DNA of 64,000 nucleotides from the NCBI GenBank assembly GCA_038380795.1, contig CM076259.1:75016200-75080199 (forward strand), read 5' to 3'. Under the pieces are notes generated by a model. That model was not told where the DNA came from, did no database searches, and saw only the letters and a program-made list of their open reading frames with translations. Source of the DNA: Pyrocephalus nanus. Taxonomy: Eukaryota > Chordata > Aves > Passeriformes > Tyrannidae. Both the position numbers and the translations under genes were made by a program. Shown piece after piece: positions 40,046 through 54,124 of this stretch (within the stretch, counting starts at the first letter, position 1; every line of letters starts with the position of its first letter).

Positions 40046-40130
40046 ATAAGGTAACCTTTCAGACATTAAGGTTGATCTAAGGTAAGCTCCCAAGGCAACC
40101 TCAATTAAGGTTGACCTAAGGTAACCTCCA
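40046..40130. repeat. Short direct repeat, 39-bp spacing
   Basis: ATTAAGGTTGATCTAAGGTAAGCTCC (40065-40090) recurs as a 24/26-identical copy at 40104-40129. A third partial copy (AAGGTAACCTT) sits upstream at about 40048-40058. The offset between the two full copies is 39 bp. Confidence 0.8.
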
Positions 40131-43100
40131 GTCTTCACCTCAAGAGAGTCACAGATTGCCCCCTATATCCTCAGCAAACCTGGTAGCCTTATGTGGATAT
40201 CCTGAAAACGCACAGATATTTCAGACATCACTATATTTAGCCATCAGCCTTTGACATAGAACAGGATTATGTCATCTGGACAATCTGTTAACAGCTAAGT
40301 TTAGAGTCTGATTTGGCAGTTTTTCCACTCAAATGCCTTGCATGTTTTATATGCTGACAATGCCCAGTGACGACTGACAGGATCAGGTTACACAAAATGT
40401 TGGGTATTTTCCATAAAGGTGGAAAGGTATATGATGTTTCTCTTTTATAGTGGTCATAGTAACAGGAAAGATAAAAGGAGAGCTTTCTGCTTCAATACGG
40501 TCTTTAGTATATAGGTACTTGTGTCTCCTGCTTCGTACAAGTACCTCCTGACCTCCAACTGATCGTGCTGCACTTCCCAACTACCCACTTTAGGATATAA
40601 TGCATAATGAAACATTATCTTAGCCAAAGAGATTCAATATTACCATTAGGGAGCTCATCTGGCACTTATTCCAGATATGGAAATTTATATTGCTAATAAT
40701 GGCTGGGTAAAACACCCTTTCTGCCTTTTCCTTTGAAAGAAAATGTCCACAGCTACAGGAAACTGTGTATTGTTGATGTGTATTAGGTATTCTGAAGAGA
40801 GAGAGCCAGAATAATGTCTAAGGTGATATTCATTGACCAAATTTATAGTGTATCCACTATAATCAAAGTCAGTTACCTGAAGTTGTCTTTGCTGTCAATA
40901 GGAAGAAATACATTGTTCTAAGGCATCATCTGATAAAATCGATGTTAATAAATAGATGATGATAGATAAGTCATCCCCAACGTAAGATCCAGTCCACCTA
41001 ACTTTGGAAATCTAAGTTAGGAGAATAAATCCTTTCTCTGGTAGCATTAAAGGGAAGCCATTAGTCTGTGGTGGAAAGAATGAGTAATTGTCTTCAACTG
41101 TTTTAGGTCCCTAAAATTGAGGCACATGTTAGGCAGTATTCTTCGCCCCATTGCTACATCTTAATGGAACCCATTTAGATGGGAAACAAATCATGAGATT
41201 TTTAAATTGAGACAGCTCAGGCCATGTTCGGAAGAACGTCTCCAAGTTTCTTAGGAAATTCACTGAAATGGAAGTTTTTTTGTAAATAGAGAGTTTTTCA
41301 TGTGAGAAATGCTTTGGATTTAAATTTCGGACTCAGTTCTTACTAAGGCTTTTATCAGCTGTTGCCTTACTCTCAATACACTACAGCAGGAGCTTACTGA
41401 CTAATGCAGTATTCTAGGTGACTGACTGCCTAAAATATGAGATGTTGATTTTAGGTATTGATGTCCTTGACTGGCTGTATTTCCAATATAAAGAAACTGA
41501 TACGGAAAGTATCAGTCACTGAGGAAAAAAATATGAGACTATCACATACAAGAGAAAACAGGCAGCTCGTATAAAACACAGCTTTAACTATGAATTTTAT
41601 TATCACAGTAAGTAGGGTGTTTTTTTCCTCTGAAAATACGAGTAATGGTGTCAGCTTCTTCTAGCAGTCACTCATGGATTTGATAATATACAGTGATTGT
41701 TTATGTATAAGGTTGTCTTGGATGTTTTCTTGAAAGACTCAGTTGCTTGAAAGGATACTAAGACTCGCAATAAATTACAGTTGCCATGCCAGTCTGTTCT
41801 TATGATAGTATGCCTTATATGTATACACTTGCACAATTAGCTGAATCATACAAATTTTCCCTGCCTATTGTATTTTAATAACCATTATGAACTGAAGCTG
41901 CAGTGTAGGTTTGAGGCTACTATATAGGGTTCTAGATATTAGATTCACCCATTTTTCTCTTAATTCTCAGTATGAAGCTCTGACCTGATAAATTAATTTT
42001 GCCTAGTTGTTGGCTAGAAATTCCCCGTGTACCCTTGAGGACATATCCTTTGCAGTGGCACAAATGAAAATTGCAAGCTTCCATAACAACCTCTGTCCAA
42101 AGATCTGTCGAAGTAATACAGGAAATTATCCATCTCTTCTTTTTTTCTAGCAGTTCTGGGTAAATTCCTAAGAAGAAGTTTCACTCTAACACCTGGAGTG
42201 CATTTGTAACAATAGATATGGCTTTATTCCAATGTATAAATACATACTTTTAGAGAAGTTCATACTGCTGAATGTAATGGCTTCTGATAATAAAAAATGC
42301 CTTCACATTTTTATTGGAAACATTTGTGTATACAACATTCAGTTCTGTTGATTTTCAGATTAACTATACTATTATTTACTGCCTTGGAAATGTTTTCTTT
42401 CACACTGTGTAATAACATTTTGGTTGATTTGGCCCCAATGGAAGATTTAGCCTTAAGTATATCCTTGGAAAAGATAACATCTGTGCCTGTTAAACTAACT
42501 TTGAGAAAAGGCAATCAAATAACATAGAACATTTGTGACTATGTAAACTCCATGAGGGATTCCTGATAGAGCCAGGACCTTTGTGACATAACATTATGGT
42601 GATATATAAAGTCTTTAACCAGCAATTTCATTAAAGACTGTATGAATCTCAATAAAGAGGAAACATTTCAAAGGAGCATTCATCCAAACAATTATAATGT
42701 TAAAAGACTGTTTATTTAGAGAATAAAAGGAAGAAGTGAAATATCATAGTAGGAAGACAGATTATTATTCATCTTCACAGAAATTATGATTTACACAGAA
42801 CATGAGATCCTCCTGAGAAATGAACTCAGGAGTGGGTGTCTAACTTACTAAGAAAGTGATTCATGCCTTTCAGAATATGGAAAAACTTAGAAATGCATTA
42901 TCTTCTAAGCTTACTTCATATAATTACAGAACATATGAAATTGAAATTCATATTCAGAAATGGAATGGGTGACTTTTTTATCTCATGTGAAAATTACACT
43001 GGTATTCAATACTAAGAGGAGATAAATTTATCATGAAAAACTTTGACCCCATCATTTAACATGAGGTTTATATGAAATGTTGCTTTTTAGAGCTATAGTT

Positions 43101-43842
43101 GCATCTAGTACTTCCCTTATTCTAATTTAGATTTCAGCAAAACAGATTCTGAGAGGGTAGTGCCTATTATGGAAGATCTCAATCTTGCAACGTATTACAC
43201 ACCTCTAACTAACTGCTGTGTTGCATATAAAAACACAGATGTGTGAATGTCACATAAAGAGCTAAATGAGTACAGTGGGAAAGATTCTTAGTTATGATTT
43301 GGCACACAGCATATTTGTATATAATATATATAGCAGGTATATTAATTTTCATAAATACATGCCCCTAGCTAGAATTTTTCCAGGTAGTTGGGAAAAAAAC
43401 ACATTCTAGAATCAGGGCTACTGTGCATCTCTTTTCCATCTTTACTAATTAATTCATTAATTATAAGGAACGGGAGAGTATTAGTTTTACATTCTTCAAG
43501 AAAGTGTTTAAACAACGGTGTAGGAGATGAGATTCAGCTGCCTAAGTCAATAGTACCATTTTTAGTGTACTGGTGTATGAACACAACTTCTATAGATCCT
43601 ACGTCTTGTATGCTGCCTGTGAATATCTCAGACACTATGTATCACTCCAAACTACTAGATACCTTTGATTAACTGGCTGAAAGAAGCTCACTATTACACA
43701 CAGGCACCAACAGCGTGGTCATGTAAAATTAAAGCAAGTAAAAACCCACCCACAGTTATAAAAAACTTAGAAGACAAACAATGAGGAACGATCATCACAA
43801 ACTGGTTGTGGGTGATCTTAAGCAAGAGCCACCCTTGCTTAA
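40131..43842. other. AT-rich DNA, no gene recognised
   Basis: No repeat family or exon identified. The 76-codon plus frame at 42297-42527 faces a 67-codon minus frame, so neither is compelling; the 94-codon plus frame at 43388-43672 has no known domain. A TATA-rich patch lies at about 43316-43332. Confidence 0.5.
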
Positions 43843-43925
43843 CAGGAAAGGGAAGGGAAAGGACAGGGAAGGGGAAGGGGAAAGGGGAAGGGGAGGAGTA
43901 GGGGAAGGGAAGGGGAAGGGAAAGT
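43843..43925. repeat. Polypurine (GGGAA)n / G-run tract
   Basis: About 80 bases of only A and G apart from one C and one T, with eleven runs of three or four G separated by two to five bases. This meets the usual sequence pattern for a G-quadruplex and is also a homopurine tract suited to triplex formation. Confidence 0.9.
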
Positions 43926-44094
43926 TTCATTTAACATACCTAATCTAGTTTTCTAAAACCATTCTAAAAGTTTTCTGTAGTTTTAGGGAGTTAAGTCAGC
44001 TCAGCAAAGGTTCTGAAAAGGGCCTGGAGAGCTAAAAGGGGGAGAGAGTGGAATGGGAAAGGAAAGGATGAGGACCAGAAAAGAAAGGAAGAAA
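43926..44094. other. Purine-rich spacer
   Basis: Continues A/G-rich in its second half (44030-44094) but with no regular unit. Confidence 0.5.
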
Positions 44095-44128
44095 CTGGGT
44101 TCAAGAAGGAATTGGGTTCAAGAAGGAA
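44095..44128. repeat. 17-bp tandem duplication
   Basis: The unit YTGGGTTCAAGAAGGAA occurs twice head-to-tail (44095-44111 and 44112-44128) with one difference. Confidence 0.9.
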
Positions 44129-46107
44129 CAGGACTTCCTCTTTTGGCATCAATAACTCATGCAGTTAGATTATATATGCACATGAAATCAGAGACTTTTC
44201 TCAACCTATTTTGTGAAACTTAGTCTTCATTGGCAGAGTAGAAATCGAAATGAGATTTTGTTACAGCTCGTTGAGGAAACATTAATTAGTCACTAAATTA
44301 CAGGTGATGTTATCTAATCTAACAAGGAGATATCCCTCAGCAAGTGAAATAATGCTTACTTTAATTACGAAGAATAAGCAAACTGCCTCCTGGATGAGGA
44401 AATAAAAGTTTCAGATAGAAAGATTAAATTTGTCTGGACCCTCAGAGGATTCCAAAAGTGAGATTGGTTACTACAATTCAGCAAGAAAATCTAATCTACA
44501 GTTAATGCAAAAAGTGTTAGTGCAGAAAGAGGGAATGCCTCAAAGCCATGAATTCTGACAGAAAGTCAGATTGATAAAGGTGAGACAAAATGCCTTTCAT
44601 ATACATTTGTAACACTCTGATGCATTTGTAGATGTTATAGATAATATCTTTTATTTACGTTCGATATTAATTTAGTTTTAATCAGGAACAATTTTACTGT
44701 AATTACATAACAGCACTTCTAATTTAAGAATTTGGTAAATCTATCAGTGATTCTTTTTGGACATTTTACCAAGTAACTGAGGTATAGGTTATTTAAACAG
44801 ATAGCTTGAACAAGAAGCAAGTAACTTTATCTAGTAGATTTTTCACAGAACTCAAAGAGTTCTCAAAGAGAATTCCCTCATTTCCCTTGCACTGACTGTT
44901 TGGATAGTTGCCATTACAGAAATGTGGGAGGTCAGAAGACCAAGAATAGCTAAGAAAACAGAGTAGCATCAGGGAGATGTTGTGCTTAACATTTGAAAGC
45001 AAACGGTCCTCTAGTAGTTTGCTACAGACTTTATTTTTCTTTCTCAAATTTAAAGAAGAAATGGAACATAGAAAATGGAAATATTAGGATGAAGACTAAC
45101 ATGCAGGAACGAATTGTCATTCAGCTTAGTGCTAAATATTTATTATACCACAGTGTAGAAGCTGTATTGACCTCTGAAGAGAGGTCTTCCAATTCTCAGG
45201 CAACTGCCATCCTGATTTTGCTATGAAAAAAACTATAAATTGTATCAAAGTCCCAGGAACAGCACTACACCCATTGTGAGGGAAGCCAACAACCTTAGGA
45301 TCTTTATTCTTTTTCCTTAACTGCTGCAAGAAAAATCTGCACAGGACTTTACTACAAAGATTTGTGTATCTTACATGGATTACAGAATATTTAACATGTC
45401 CTTTACTTGCTGAAACCATTTTTTGTTATGAGTATTTAATTATATTCAGGATTTGTTCAATGGACTATGCCAATGATATCTAAGAATTCCAGGCTTAAAA
45501 CCAGGGGTGATACTTGCACAATTCTGGCATTCAGATCAAAAAGGTAAAGAATTTCTGCTGAGTATAAAATTTCCAGGCATTTTGGTACTAAAGGCTAGCG
45601 GAGCTACAAATCATCACGAACTCTGTCACCCCTTCCTGAAAATGAAAGTCACCTGCAGTCCAGCGTAACTTCTCCTGTGTAAAAAGTGTGTTTGTCTTGC
45701 TGATTTTGAAGAGAAACAAATCTAGAAACAATCAAAGCTGCATGGGTATTCTTAAAGAGACGATGAGAGGAGACATCTGTGAACAACATATTTGTAACAG
45801 ATGTTAGTACCGTTGCTTAAAATACTACAGGACACACACTGATGCAAACAAAAGAATAAAAAATATGATTACGTACAATATAGAAAAGAAAATATTTTAT
45901 TGTTGTTGTTCAATAAATATTCTTTTTCAAATCAGTGGTCAGATGTTTAAAGGTTAAGATAATGCTGGTTAATGCATTTACCTGAAAAGTAGTTTATTAT
46001 TGAGAAAATTTCCTTAAGCTCTACATTCAGTCTAAATAAATACTTGCTATAACTTCTGACAATTCTGTATCTAACCATTTATTTTAAAACTATTTTACAT
46101 ATATAGA
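44129..46107. other. AT-rich DNA, no gene recognised
   Basis: Frames at 44793-45047, 44993-45226 and 45132-45419 overlap on opposite strands and have no recognisable domains. Confidence 0.5.
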
Positions 46108-46161
46108 AAAATAATAATAATAATAGTTTTAATAATTGTCAAATAATTGTCAAATAATAAT
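46108..46161. repeat. (AAT)n and AATAATTGTCA tandem repeat
   Basis: (AAT)n is followed by two direct copies of AATAATTGTCA and a partial third. Confidence 0.85.
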
Positions 46162-46950
46162 TCCAGGGATTATTTTTTTTTTTAGGAGAAACTAACATTT
46201 GTGGTAAGGATTATAATTTATTCTCAGACAGGGAAATGAGTAAAAACTGAAAACAGTTCCACCTCTTAGGGAAGCATTGGTATGTTTATTTTTTTTTCCA
46301 TTTTATTCTTTAACGTTTTGATTTTATTCATTTCCTGATGGAATTTTTCACCAATTATAGTTTCCACATGGCACCAAGAGCCAATGTTTTCACAAGCTAA
46401 AGATCAGCCCAATATATTAAAAAGACATTTAAGTTGCTCTGCTACATCATAGAAAAAATTGCTTGTCTCTTGGTAGTCAAACCTTGCATCAGTGGATACC
46501 TGCATTCTCCAGAACTCTATCAGAGGCTAAAAGATGAGCTCATCCACTTCTCTGCTTTCACAATCCAGTTAGGTTTTTTTCAATCCAGCTAATTATTTTT
46601 ATAATTTTTTAACATATTAGTATTTGTTTGACTGTGGGTTTGATTTTTTTCCTTCTGTTGTGGCTCACTTTGGATAGATTTCTAAAATATTTTAGCTGGT
46701 TTGTGAGTCTAAAAAAATTCAGTTCTATAGTGCTTCTCAAAGTGGCTGAAACTAAAATGAACCGGTGTTCTTGGCTTGATTCTTGGCTATTTATCCATTT
46801 CATTCTAAACAGTCAGTTGATAAAAAGCAGAAATAACTGAAAGCACCAGGAATTTAGCTCAGTACTGTGTTTTTTTCTGGACTAATTGTTTAAATATTAT
46901 GTTACTAAACCTGTGTTTCCACAGCAGCCTAAACTGATGTAAAGAGGGCA
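46162..46950. other. AT-rich DNA, nothing recognised
   Basis: Opposed short frames (46609-46803 minus, 46628-46840 plus) only. Confidence 0.5.
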
Positions 46951-47198
46951 TGGTCTTAAGCTCTGCCAGGGGAGGTTCAGGTTAGATATTAGAAGAAATT
47001 CTTTGCAGAGAGGATAAGCAGACATTGGCTGCCCAGGAAGTGGTGGATTCTCCATCCCTGGAGGTTTTTAAGATGAGACTGGATGTGGCACTTAGTGCCA
47101 TGGTCTAGTAACCACAGTGGTAGTGAATCAAGAGTTGGACTTGATGATCTCAGAGGTCCTTTCCAAACTGGCTGATTCTATGATTCTATGATTCTATG
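46951..47198 (+). repeat. CR1 LINE 3' end with intact tail
   Basis: GGGGAGGTTCAGGTTAGATATTAG, AAATTCTTTGCAGAGAGG, GTGGTGGATTCTCCATCCCTGGAGG, GTTGGACTTGATGATCTCAGAGG and a terminal TGATTCTATGATTCTATGATTCTATGA run in order. With three tandem ATTCTATG units and long near-consensus blocks, this is the best-preserved CR1 tail in the window. It is 5'-truncated to about 250 bp. Confidence 0.92.
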
Positions 47199-50100
47199 AA
47201 ATACTGTTCCAGTCCCATTCTCTGCTGCATCTCTCATTTACATGTTCCATCTTTCTTCCCAGGATGGCTTTGGTGTTTGCTGGGCCCTTCTTCATTCACC
47301 TGTCCAGTGTTCAGTGTCACAAATATTTGCTCTCAGGAGGAACCAACAATAACTGAATTGAGTACCAAGAAAGATGTACCAATCCACACACACTTGAGAT
47401 TTTGGTTAGTGCAAAATTACAACAGCTGGCAGATATTGACTCATAACCTGCATCACGCTCTTCTTGATTGTTCTTCTCTCTTGAATTTTTGACTCTATGG
47501 AGATTTAAAGTCAGCTTAAAAGAACTCTGTCATTATAGAGACTTATCTGGATCTCCAAAACTGTGGTAAGAATTTAGCCTAGGAAATTAAATGATGGTTT
47601 ATACAGCAGGATAAAAACCATTGCGTTGATGAGCAGACTAGTTGATTTCATTCTAATGAGATAGCTTGCTGTATCACTGGTATTTATTTTACCATTTTAT
47701 TGTGACACACCATAACAGCTATAAAATCTCACTGAGTTGCTCATGTTAATGAAATGGCAAAAAAGGTGCACAAATACAGATATTTAAAACCATACACATG
47801 TATTTTTAAATATTTATAGTATTATACACATGTATATACACACATTAGTATGGCAGACTGTTGTGTTAATGCTCATTGCTTCTGAACTGTGCCTGAACTG
47901 TGTCTGTGCAGTTCTTAGTGTCTGAGGACAAAGAAAGTAACTGCTCATAGTGTATTGGTTTGCCTCTAAAATAATAGCACAGAACTATTGACAAAAGGCT
48001 CACCTAACAGCAGAGCTGAGATTAGGTGCTGAGGGTTATTGTCTTCCTCTAGTCTCAGAGCAATGTGAAATGTCAGTTAATTGGAAATGGTAATTGTTCC
48101 ACATAACAACATCAACTGTTTCATTCCAGGAAATGTGCTGCTCTTAAATTAATAGCCATCGATCCAGAAGTATTTCATGATTCTTCTCCATCCCTTTCTC
48201 AAATTATCCTGCGATCAGTCCTTGGGAGAAAACCTATTTCACCATTTTTATTGACCATTCTTTACAGAGTGACCTGGCTTCCTGTTCAGATAGACTAAAA
48301 GAGGTCTATCCATCTGAATGTATGTCAAGCAGACCAAGCCACCTAACTTTCAAAACACCTGCTACTTCTTACCATAAATACTCAAAATGAAAACTGTTAA
48401 GTAATAGTACAGAGTAGTTAAATGGTTATTACTGATTAATACGATGAAGTACTCTCTCATGCTGGGAAATTGTTTTTGTGATAGTAAAAATTCTCCAAGT
48501 TTCTTTCAATAGTGCACTCCAGTCACAAAATCTCAGTTTGATTTCTTATGAAGAAATGCAGGTTATCTTGGGGGTTTTGTTTGCCAATGGACTGTATTAT
48601 TTTTACAACCTATTTGATTAACAAATAACAATACGTCTTCCTTCTTGCATAGAGAAAAATTGCAAAAGCTTTTGCATTACTTAACTGTGCCTTTGAAAGC
48701 TTAATAGAGAAATTAAGTGGTGCAAAGGTATTCTTTTGTTCCATTGTAGAAACAGTTTACTTTCTTTGTGTGGTCATCAAAAGATCAAAAAAAGTCATTC
48801 CAATAAGCAGTTGAAAATATTTAGAGATAAAACTCAAAACGTTCTTGTGTTTGCAGTTTGGTAAATAATCAGTCTAGTACATTTAAAATTTAATTTCAAA
48901 ATAAATTGTAAATTCTATAAATTAAGTTTTTGGTAGTACTGAATAATAAGACATTTTTTCAAAGCTTTCATTTCCATATTAACTTGGAACAATTTCACTT
49001 TTGCTGATATATTTGAAAACTATTATCTATTTATTCATAACATTTAGATTCTAAAGTGAAATTTATATAAAAAGAATTATGACAAAAATGTACAGAAATA
49101 TAAAGTTTTTAAATAAGTCTATACTAATATGTGGCTGTGCAGCAGCCTAGAAAAATGCCTCCTTTAATCTCAGAAGAAAGCACTCTACATTTCTGTCTTC
49201 AAGGGCTTTTTCTTAGTGTGAGATGCAATTTAATGCAAACTCAAACAGTTGCCATCAGGAAAGAAAAAGCAGTCTTGTGTAATATAAGATACTTTTCTAT
49301 TGTTTCAAAAATAATAGACTAGTTGCAAAGAGTTTCTATGTGTGATCTTAAGTGGCTGTATTTTTGTCTTATTTTATTTATTAACAGACAGTCTTGTATT
49401 AAAAATGGAAGGGGGAATCTGATTAAAGTTTCTAGGACAGCTACAGTATAAAATCAATTGAAATTACATTTCAACATAACATACATAATGAATTCAGATG
49501 TTATATACCAGTTTTAATGCTCAGTCTGGTTTATAGTTAATAGAATCAAAAGGTAAGGGAGCCGGGGAAGACTTTAAGAAAAAATTTACTGCAGCTCAGA
49601 GGGAATGGAAAAGATCCCCAGGCATATGGTGCTAAGTAAATGAAAGTGAAAATGACTGTTGTGAAGATAGATAAAGGAGTCAAAAGAACTAGATGCAAAA
49701 GGTGAGGGTATTTTTGTGTCATTTATGCCTGTGACAGTGAACATTCACACAGTTCATCCCATTTCTTGCCATTTTGTCTGTGCTTTCTCCTTCAGTGAAT
49801 TTCAGCTGCATAGTTGCAAAGTATATGTGAATCAGAAGTAACTGAATTAATGATTTGGTGGTTCTGCAAGGCAGGGTAGTTTTGCTTATGAAGGCAAAAG
49901 TTCCTCTTCAAAATCAAAATTTTTTTTTTTTTTTCCAGATTCTATGTCAGTGATTTTTCTCCATACTCTCTTTTATTCTGTTTCAAAATCTAAACTTGCC
50001 TATTGTTTCACTGATTTTTTTGGTTAAAAAATTAAACAAGGATCATTTGAAATTATTGAAACTTCAGCATCATCTCTCGTGTGTCACTATAAGCTCAAGT

Positions 50101-53100
50101 TATTCTAAAAGATTACCAGCTTTTTTGAGAGCTTTTGGAAATTTGAAACACCTGGGCAACACTGATATTCAATTTGGAATATCTGAAAATATTTGCATAC
50201 GTAAGCATATATCTTTAAAGCTTATATTAGCAGCTGAAGACTGTCTTTTTCAAAGTGACTCCACATTAAAATATCATAAGAATAACATTAATTATAGAGA
50301 TGAGGATTACAAATGCAGATAACAGCTGAGCATTGAAAGTGCTAAGCAAATCTGCAAGATAGCCGTAATGACTTAATTAAAACAAAATACATCTGTATCG
50401 AAGCACAGCAATAAAGGAAAAAGAGGTAATCCACAGTAACAAAACATGAACAGCTCAGCTGAACTGTGTAAGAGTAGCGTGTAATAGATTGGCTCAGGTA
50501 AGCCTAATTTATGCCAGCCTTAAACATTAACATTCTAATGGCTGCCAGAAATTTGGAATATGTTGTCTTTTGAGTGCCAGGTAGTTTAAAGGGTAACTAC
50601 CAATTACCTATAAACTGAGTCATTTCAGAAATGACTTAATGTTTTATTTCCTCCTATGGCCAAGCTGGCTCTGATATCTTTGCAGTAGACTTCATTAACT
50701 CTGCTCCATGATTTAAAGGGAAGCTGTCCTTTCCCACTTATCAAAGGGACTGAAATGACCTCAACAGGGATCACTGCAAAGTTGGTGCCAAGAAGCAGTT
50801 ACATTAAGGCCTGTTCACACTGGGTGATATTCTGTCTAGTACCCATGGCTCACACATGGCCCATGCAAAGCTTCTCTCCCATAAGTCTGTTTTAAAGAAA
50901 TATTCTTAAAAGGCAACTGTTTGTAATCTATATACAACATCATAAGTGTTTAAAAATACATTAAATTCCTGTATCAAAGCTGAAAGGGAGCAGTATTTTC
51001 ACGCCCTGATGTGGAGGGGCTGAAAACCAGACTCCCCTTGTGTCAACCTTTCTGACATAGCATTTAGATGGAAAAAGGCCATAGAACAATGGCCACTAAA
51101 GGTACAAACAGCAGTACTTGCAGTTGTTGTAGTAATCATAACTACCACTTTCCCCACTCTGCTCCCATTACAAACTGTTAGACCTGTTTCAAGGAAGTAC
51201 ATAATACTAAAACACATCCTTTTTTGAAACGTCATATAGCACTTGCTTTGTTTTAAGTGTGCATTCGCTTTCTGTTAATGTCAAAGAGCAAAAGCAATAG
51301 TCTGACTGTGAATCATGGCAGCAGCAGGCTTGGACTGCATCAGTCCACACTGTCTTTTTGCAAACAAATTGACTATCTATTTTTTGTCTGTCTTAAGCTA
51401 ATGTTGGACAGTTAGAACGGATAAACTGTAGGAACATCCAAAATATCTTATTCTGCATAGATATGCATTGTTTTCATGCAAACATTAATATAATCACTTG
51501 AAAACATAGAAATTAAGATTAGGGTTTTACTGTTGGTGGAACTTGCATCACTTTGATGTACTCTGGAGATGTTTAATGATAAGAAAGAAGAAAAAGGGGC
51601 TTTAATTTGCATGTAGTGTACACATTACATTTGTCTGTGAATTATATTATATTGAATACTACTTTTAATATATAAATCTGTATTGACTAAGATTTTTTTT
51701 TTACATGAAAAAACTACACACTGTATCTAACTCACAAATTTTCATTATAATGCTAATTAATACTTTTCCTTCTCTGAAATATTTGTCTTCACCTGAGAAA
51801 AAAATAATTCCCTTTGTTTACATATGTCTGCCTATACAGCTTCTTATATTATGTTCTGCAACTATTAAAAATTATTTTCATGTGGGAAAAATCTAATTAC
51901 CTTCATAAAGGATGACATAATTTTCTTCCCTTGTTATAAAAAACTTTACTTTCCTATTTGAAAAAGTCTCTGAAAAATGTCAGTTTAAAATAACAGAAAA
52001 TTTTTTTTCAGGGAGAAGAGGACTTACTTTATCTTAACAAAATCTTTTAAGTGTTAAATTTTCATAAAATTTGATCTTGCAGTCATTATCTAGAGTCATA
52101 TAGTTACTAGTAAATTCAGAGAAAGGCTTTGTATGACTGGGTGAATGAAAAGGAAGATTAGATCACTAGCTAGTGGAAATAGTGCAGATGCATCCTGGAT
52201 GGCTGCATTTAGAGAAATAAAAGAGCAAATTTTAAAGAAATATGAAAACAGAATATTGTATTTTGACTGCTGTCTGTAGATGGATAAGAAGACAAGAAAA
52301 CTAGCTGTGTTGAACATTTGCCAAAAATAATGAGAATTAATTGTAGCACCCATAAATGCTGATAGAGTTTGAATACGTAAAGCATGCAGCATCACCACTG
52401 CCACTGAGAGCACTCTCTCTGGAAGACACCTATCCTCAAGTAAACGTTAGTTTTCCATCAGTCTTTTTTGTTCAGCACAATTACTTTGCCAGGGCATCTT
52501 AACTGCATGGACTTTGTAATACTAAGTAAAAAGGTCCAATTTTCCTACCTTTTTGTATTAAGAGTGTCATCTTATTGAGAGAATTAGGTTTATGGTGCAG
52601 TATACTCTGATAGAATATTAATTAACTTTCATTAAATGGCTACTTCAGAGCTACTTCATTTTCAAAATATCACTGGGGCATAATTTAATTAAATTACATA
52701 AATTTCAGGCAGTGATGGAAAAAGTAATATTTGTATAAATAGCTGTAAGTTTTTACTGAAATCCCTATTAGGGAAAAAAAATTTATGGTGATATATCATC
52801 AATGTAATTAACAGTCTTTTTATAAGTCACAGAGGAAGACATATCAAAAGTAAGTTACCTGTTCCTAGGCAGGTAAGCAGGATCATTGCTGTTTCTTCTT
52901 TCTATGCCTGTAGGGCAGAACTCATTCATAAGTCAGACAGTAAAATTTAATGATGTACAATCTGATATTAATTGTGCATACACTCGTGGGTCACAGTAAA
53001 GGGTTTGTCAGAGGTGGCAGCTTGCCGCCGGTGTTTAATGTCACATGATTCATAGTAATGACTTGAAGCTCCTAAGTATCTGCAACTAAAAATAATTTCA

Positions 53101-53565
53101 CTCTCTGCAAGTGCCCTCCAGAGCAGAGTGGATATCTATCAGCACAAAATAGTGGGTAGCGATTGACTACAGTTAGCACCACCTATGAGCCATTTCTCAA
53201 GGATAAAGGAGTGATAATGGCCAACTGTGTCATTAGAAACCATGTTCTTTGCACTGGGTTAATTTTTAATATTTTCCCTAACTAGTAATATAAAAAGCTA
53301 GCTGCTATCATTATCATAAAATTGCAAAAGGACCCATAGGCCAGACTTGAAATAGAGTAGCAATTTTTTTAAGCTTCTTCAGCCATACTTTCAAAGACAG
53401 AAGCTCTCTTCTTTTTCCCATTTATTCCCTTACTTGAATCTGGAATCTTTTCCTTCCACACATCATGCCCAAAGAAAATGATGGGATGAGAGACTTTGGA
53501 GATTTTGCCTCACTGACAGCGATAAGCAAATTTGAAAATTCATTCCTTTAACATTTTACAGTTGA
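47199..53565. other. AT-rich DNA, no gene recognised
   Basis: The 98-codon plus frame at 47196-47492 begins in the CR1 tail and has no recognisable domain. The 108-codon plus frame at 49996-50322 and the 105-codon minus frame at 52096-52413 are likewise unrecognised. No further repeat families noticed. Confidence 0.5.
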
Positions 53566-53626
53566 CATGACAACTCATTACTACTTCATGACAACTCATG
53601 GCAATTCATGAAAACTTCATGAGAAC
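53566..53626. repeat. Short degenerate CATGA repeats
   Basis: CATGACAACTCAT occurs twice at a 21-bp offset (53566 and 53587) and is followed by related TTCATGAAAACTTCATGAGAA copies. Confidence 0.7.
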
Positions 53627-54124
53627 CATCTTGCTTCTAAAATCTCTAGTGCACTTTTTGCTTCCAGCCCTGCTTAGAAGGGAGAAAAGCAGCAACAAAA
53701 AGCTGAAAAAAAATGGTAAAAAGAGATCTTCTACTTTGAAAAATATCAATTCTTCATTACTTTCTTTTTTTTTTAATAGGAACCATAGACAACATATTCT
53801 TATTTCATATAAGCTATGTTGCTTGGCCCAGAACAGAACATGACATATGTGTGCATAGAATAATTTTGGAATTGTAACTTTCTATTCAGAAAGTACACTG
53901 CTAAGTATAAAAATCACATCAAGTGATATTCTAGCATAAGCTTTTCAGTGTGAGAATTTCTAAAACACAGTAATGGTTAACCAGATATCACTATATGTCT
54001 CTCTGAGGCAATCAAGGACACCTTGGTGTTCAAACCATTTAAAGAAGATACCTTCCAGCACTCACCTTTGTCCTTCCAGCACTGGCAAGGGGAAATACAG
54101 TAGACCTGCAGCATATTTGGCACT
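53627..54124. other. Spacer before CR1
   Basis: No feature supported. Part of the final 100 bp may belong to the CR1 copy that follows, but similarity is too weak to include. Confidence 0.4.

Noticed and set aside
40065..40129. Regularly spaced repeats considered as a CRISPR-like array
   Set aside because: Only two full copies, in vertebrate-type DNA; no array.
42297..42527. 76-codon plus-strand frame opposed by 67-codon minus-strand frame
   Set aside because: Mutually overlapping frames in AT-rich DNA without domain or splice evidence.
44095..44128. GGTTCAAG motif resembling a tRNA B-box, duplicated
   Set aside because: No A-box, no cloverleaf and no terminator nearby; only a 17-bp tandem duplication is supported.
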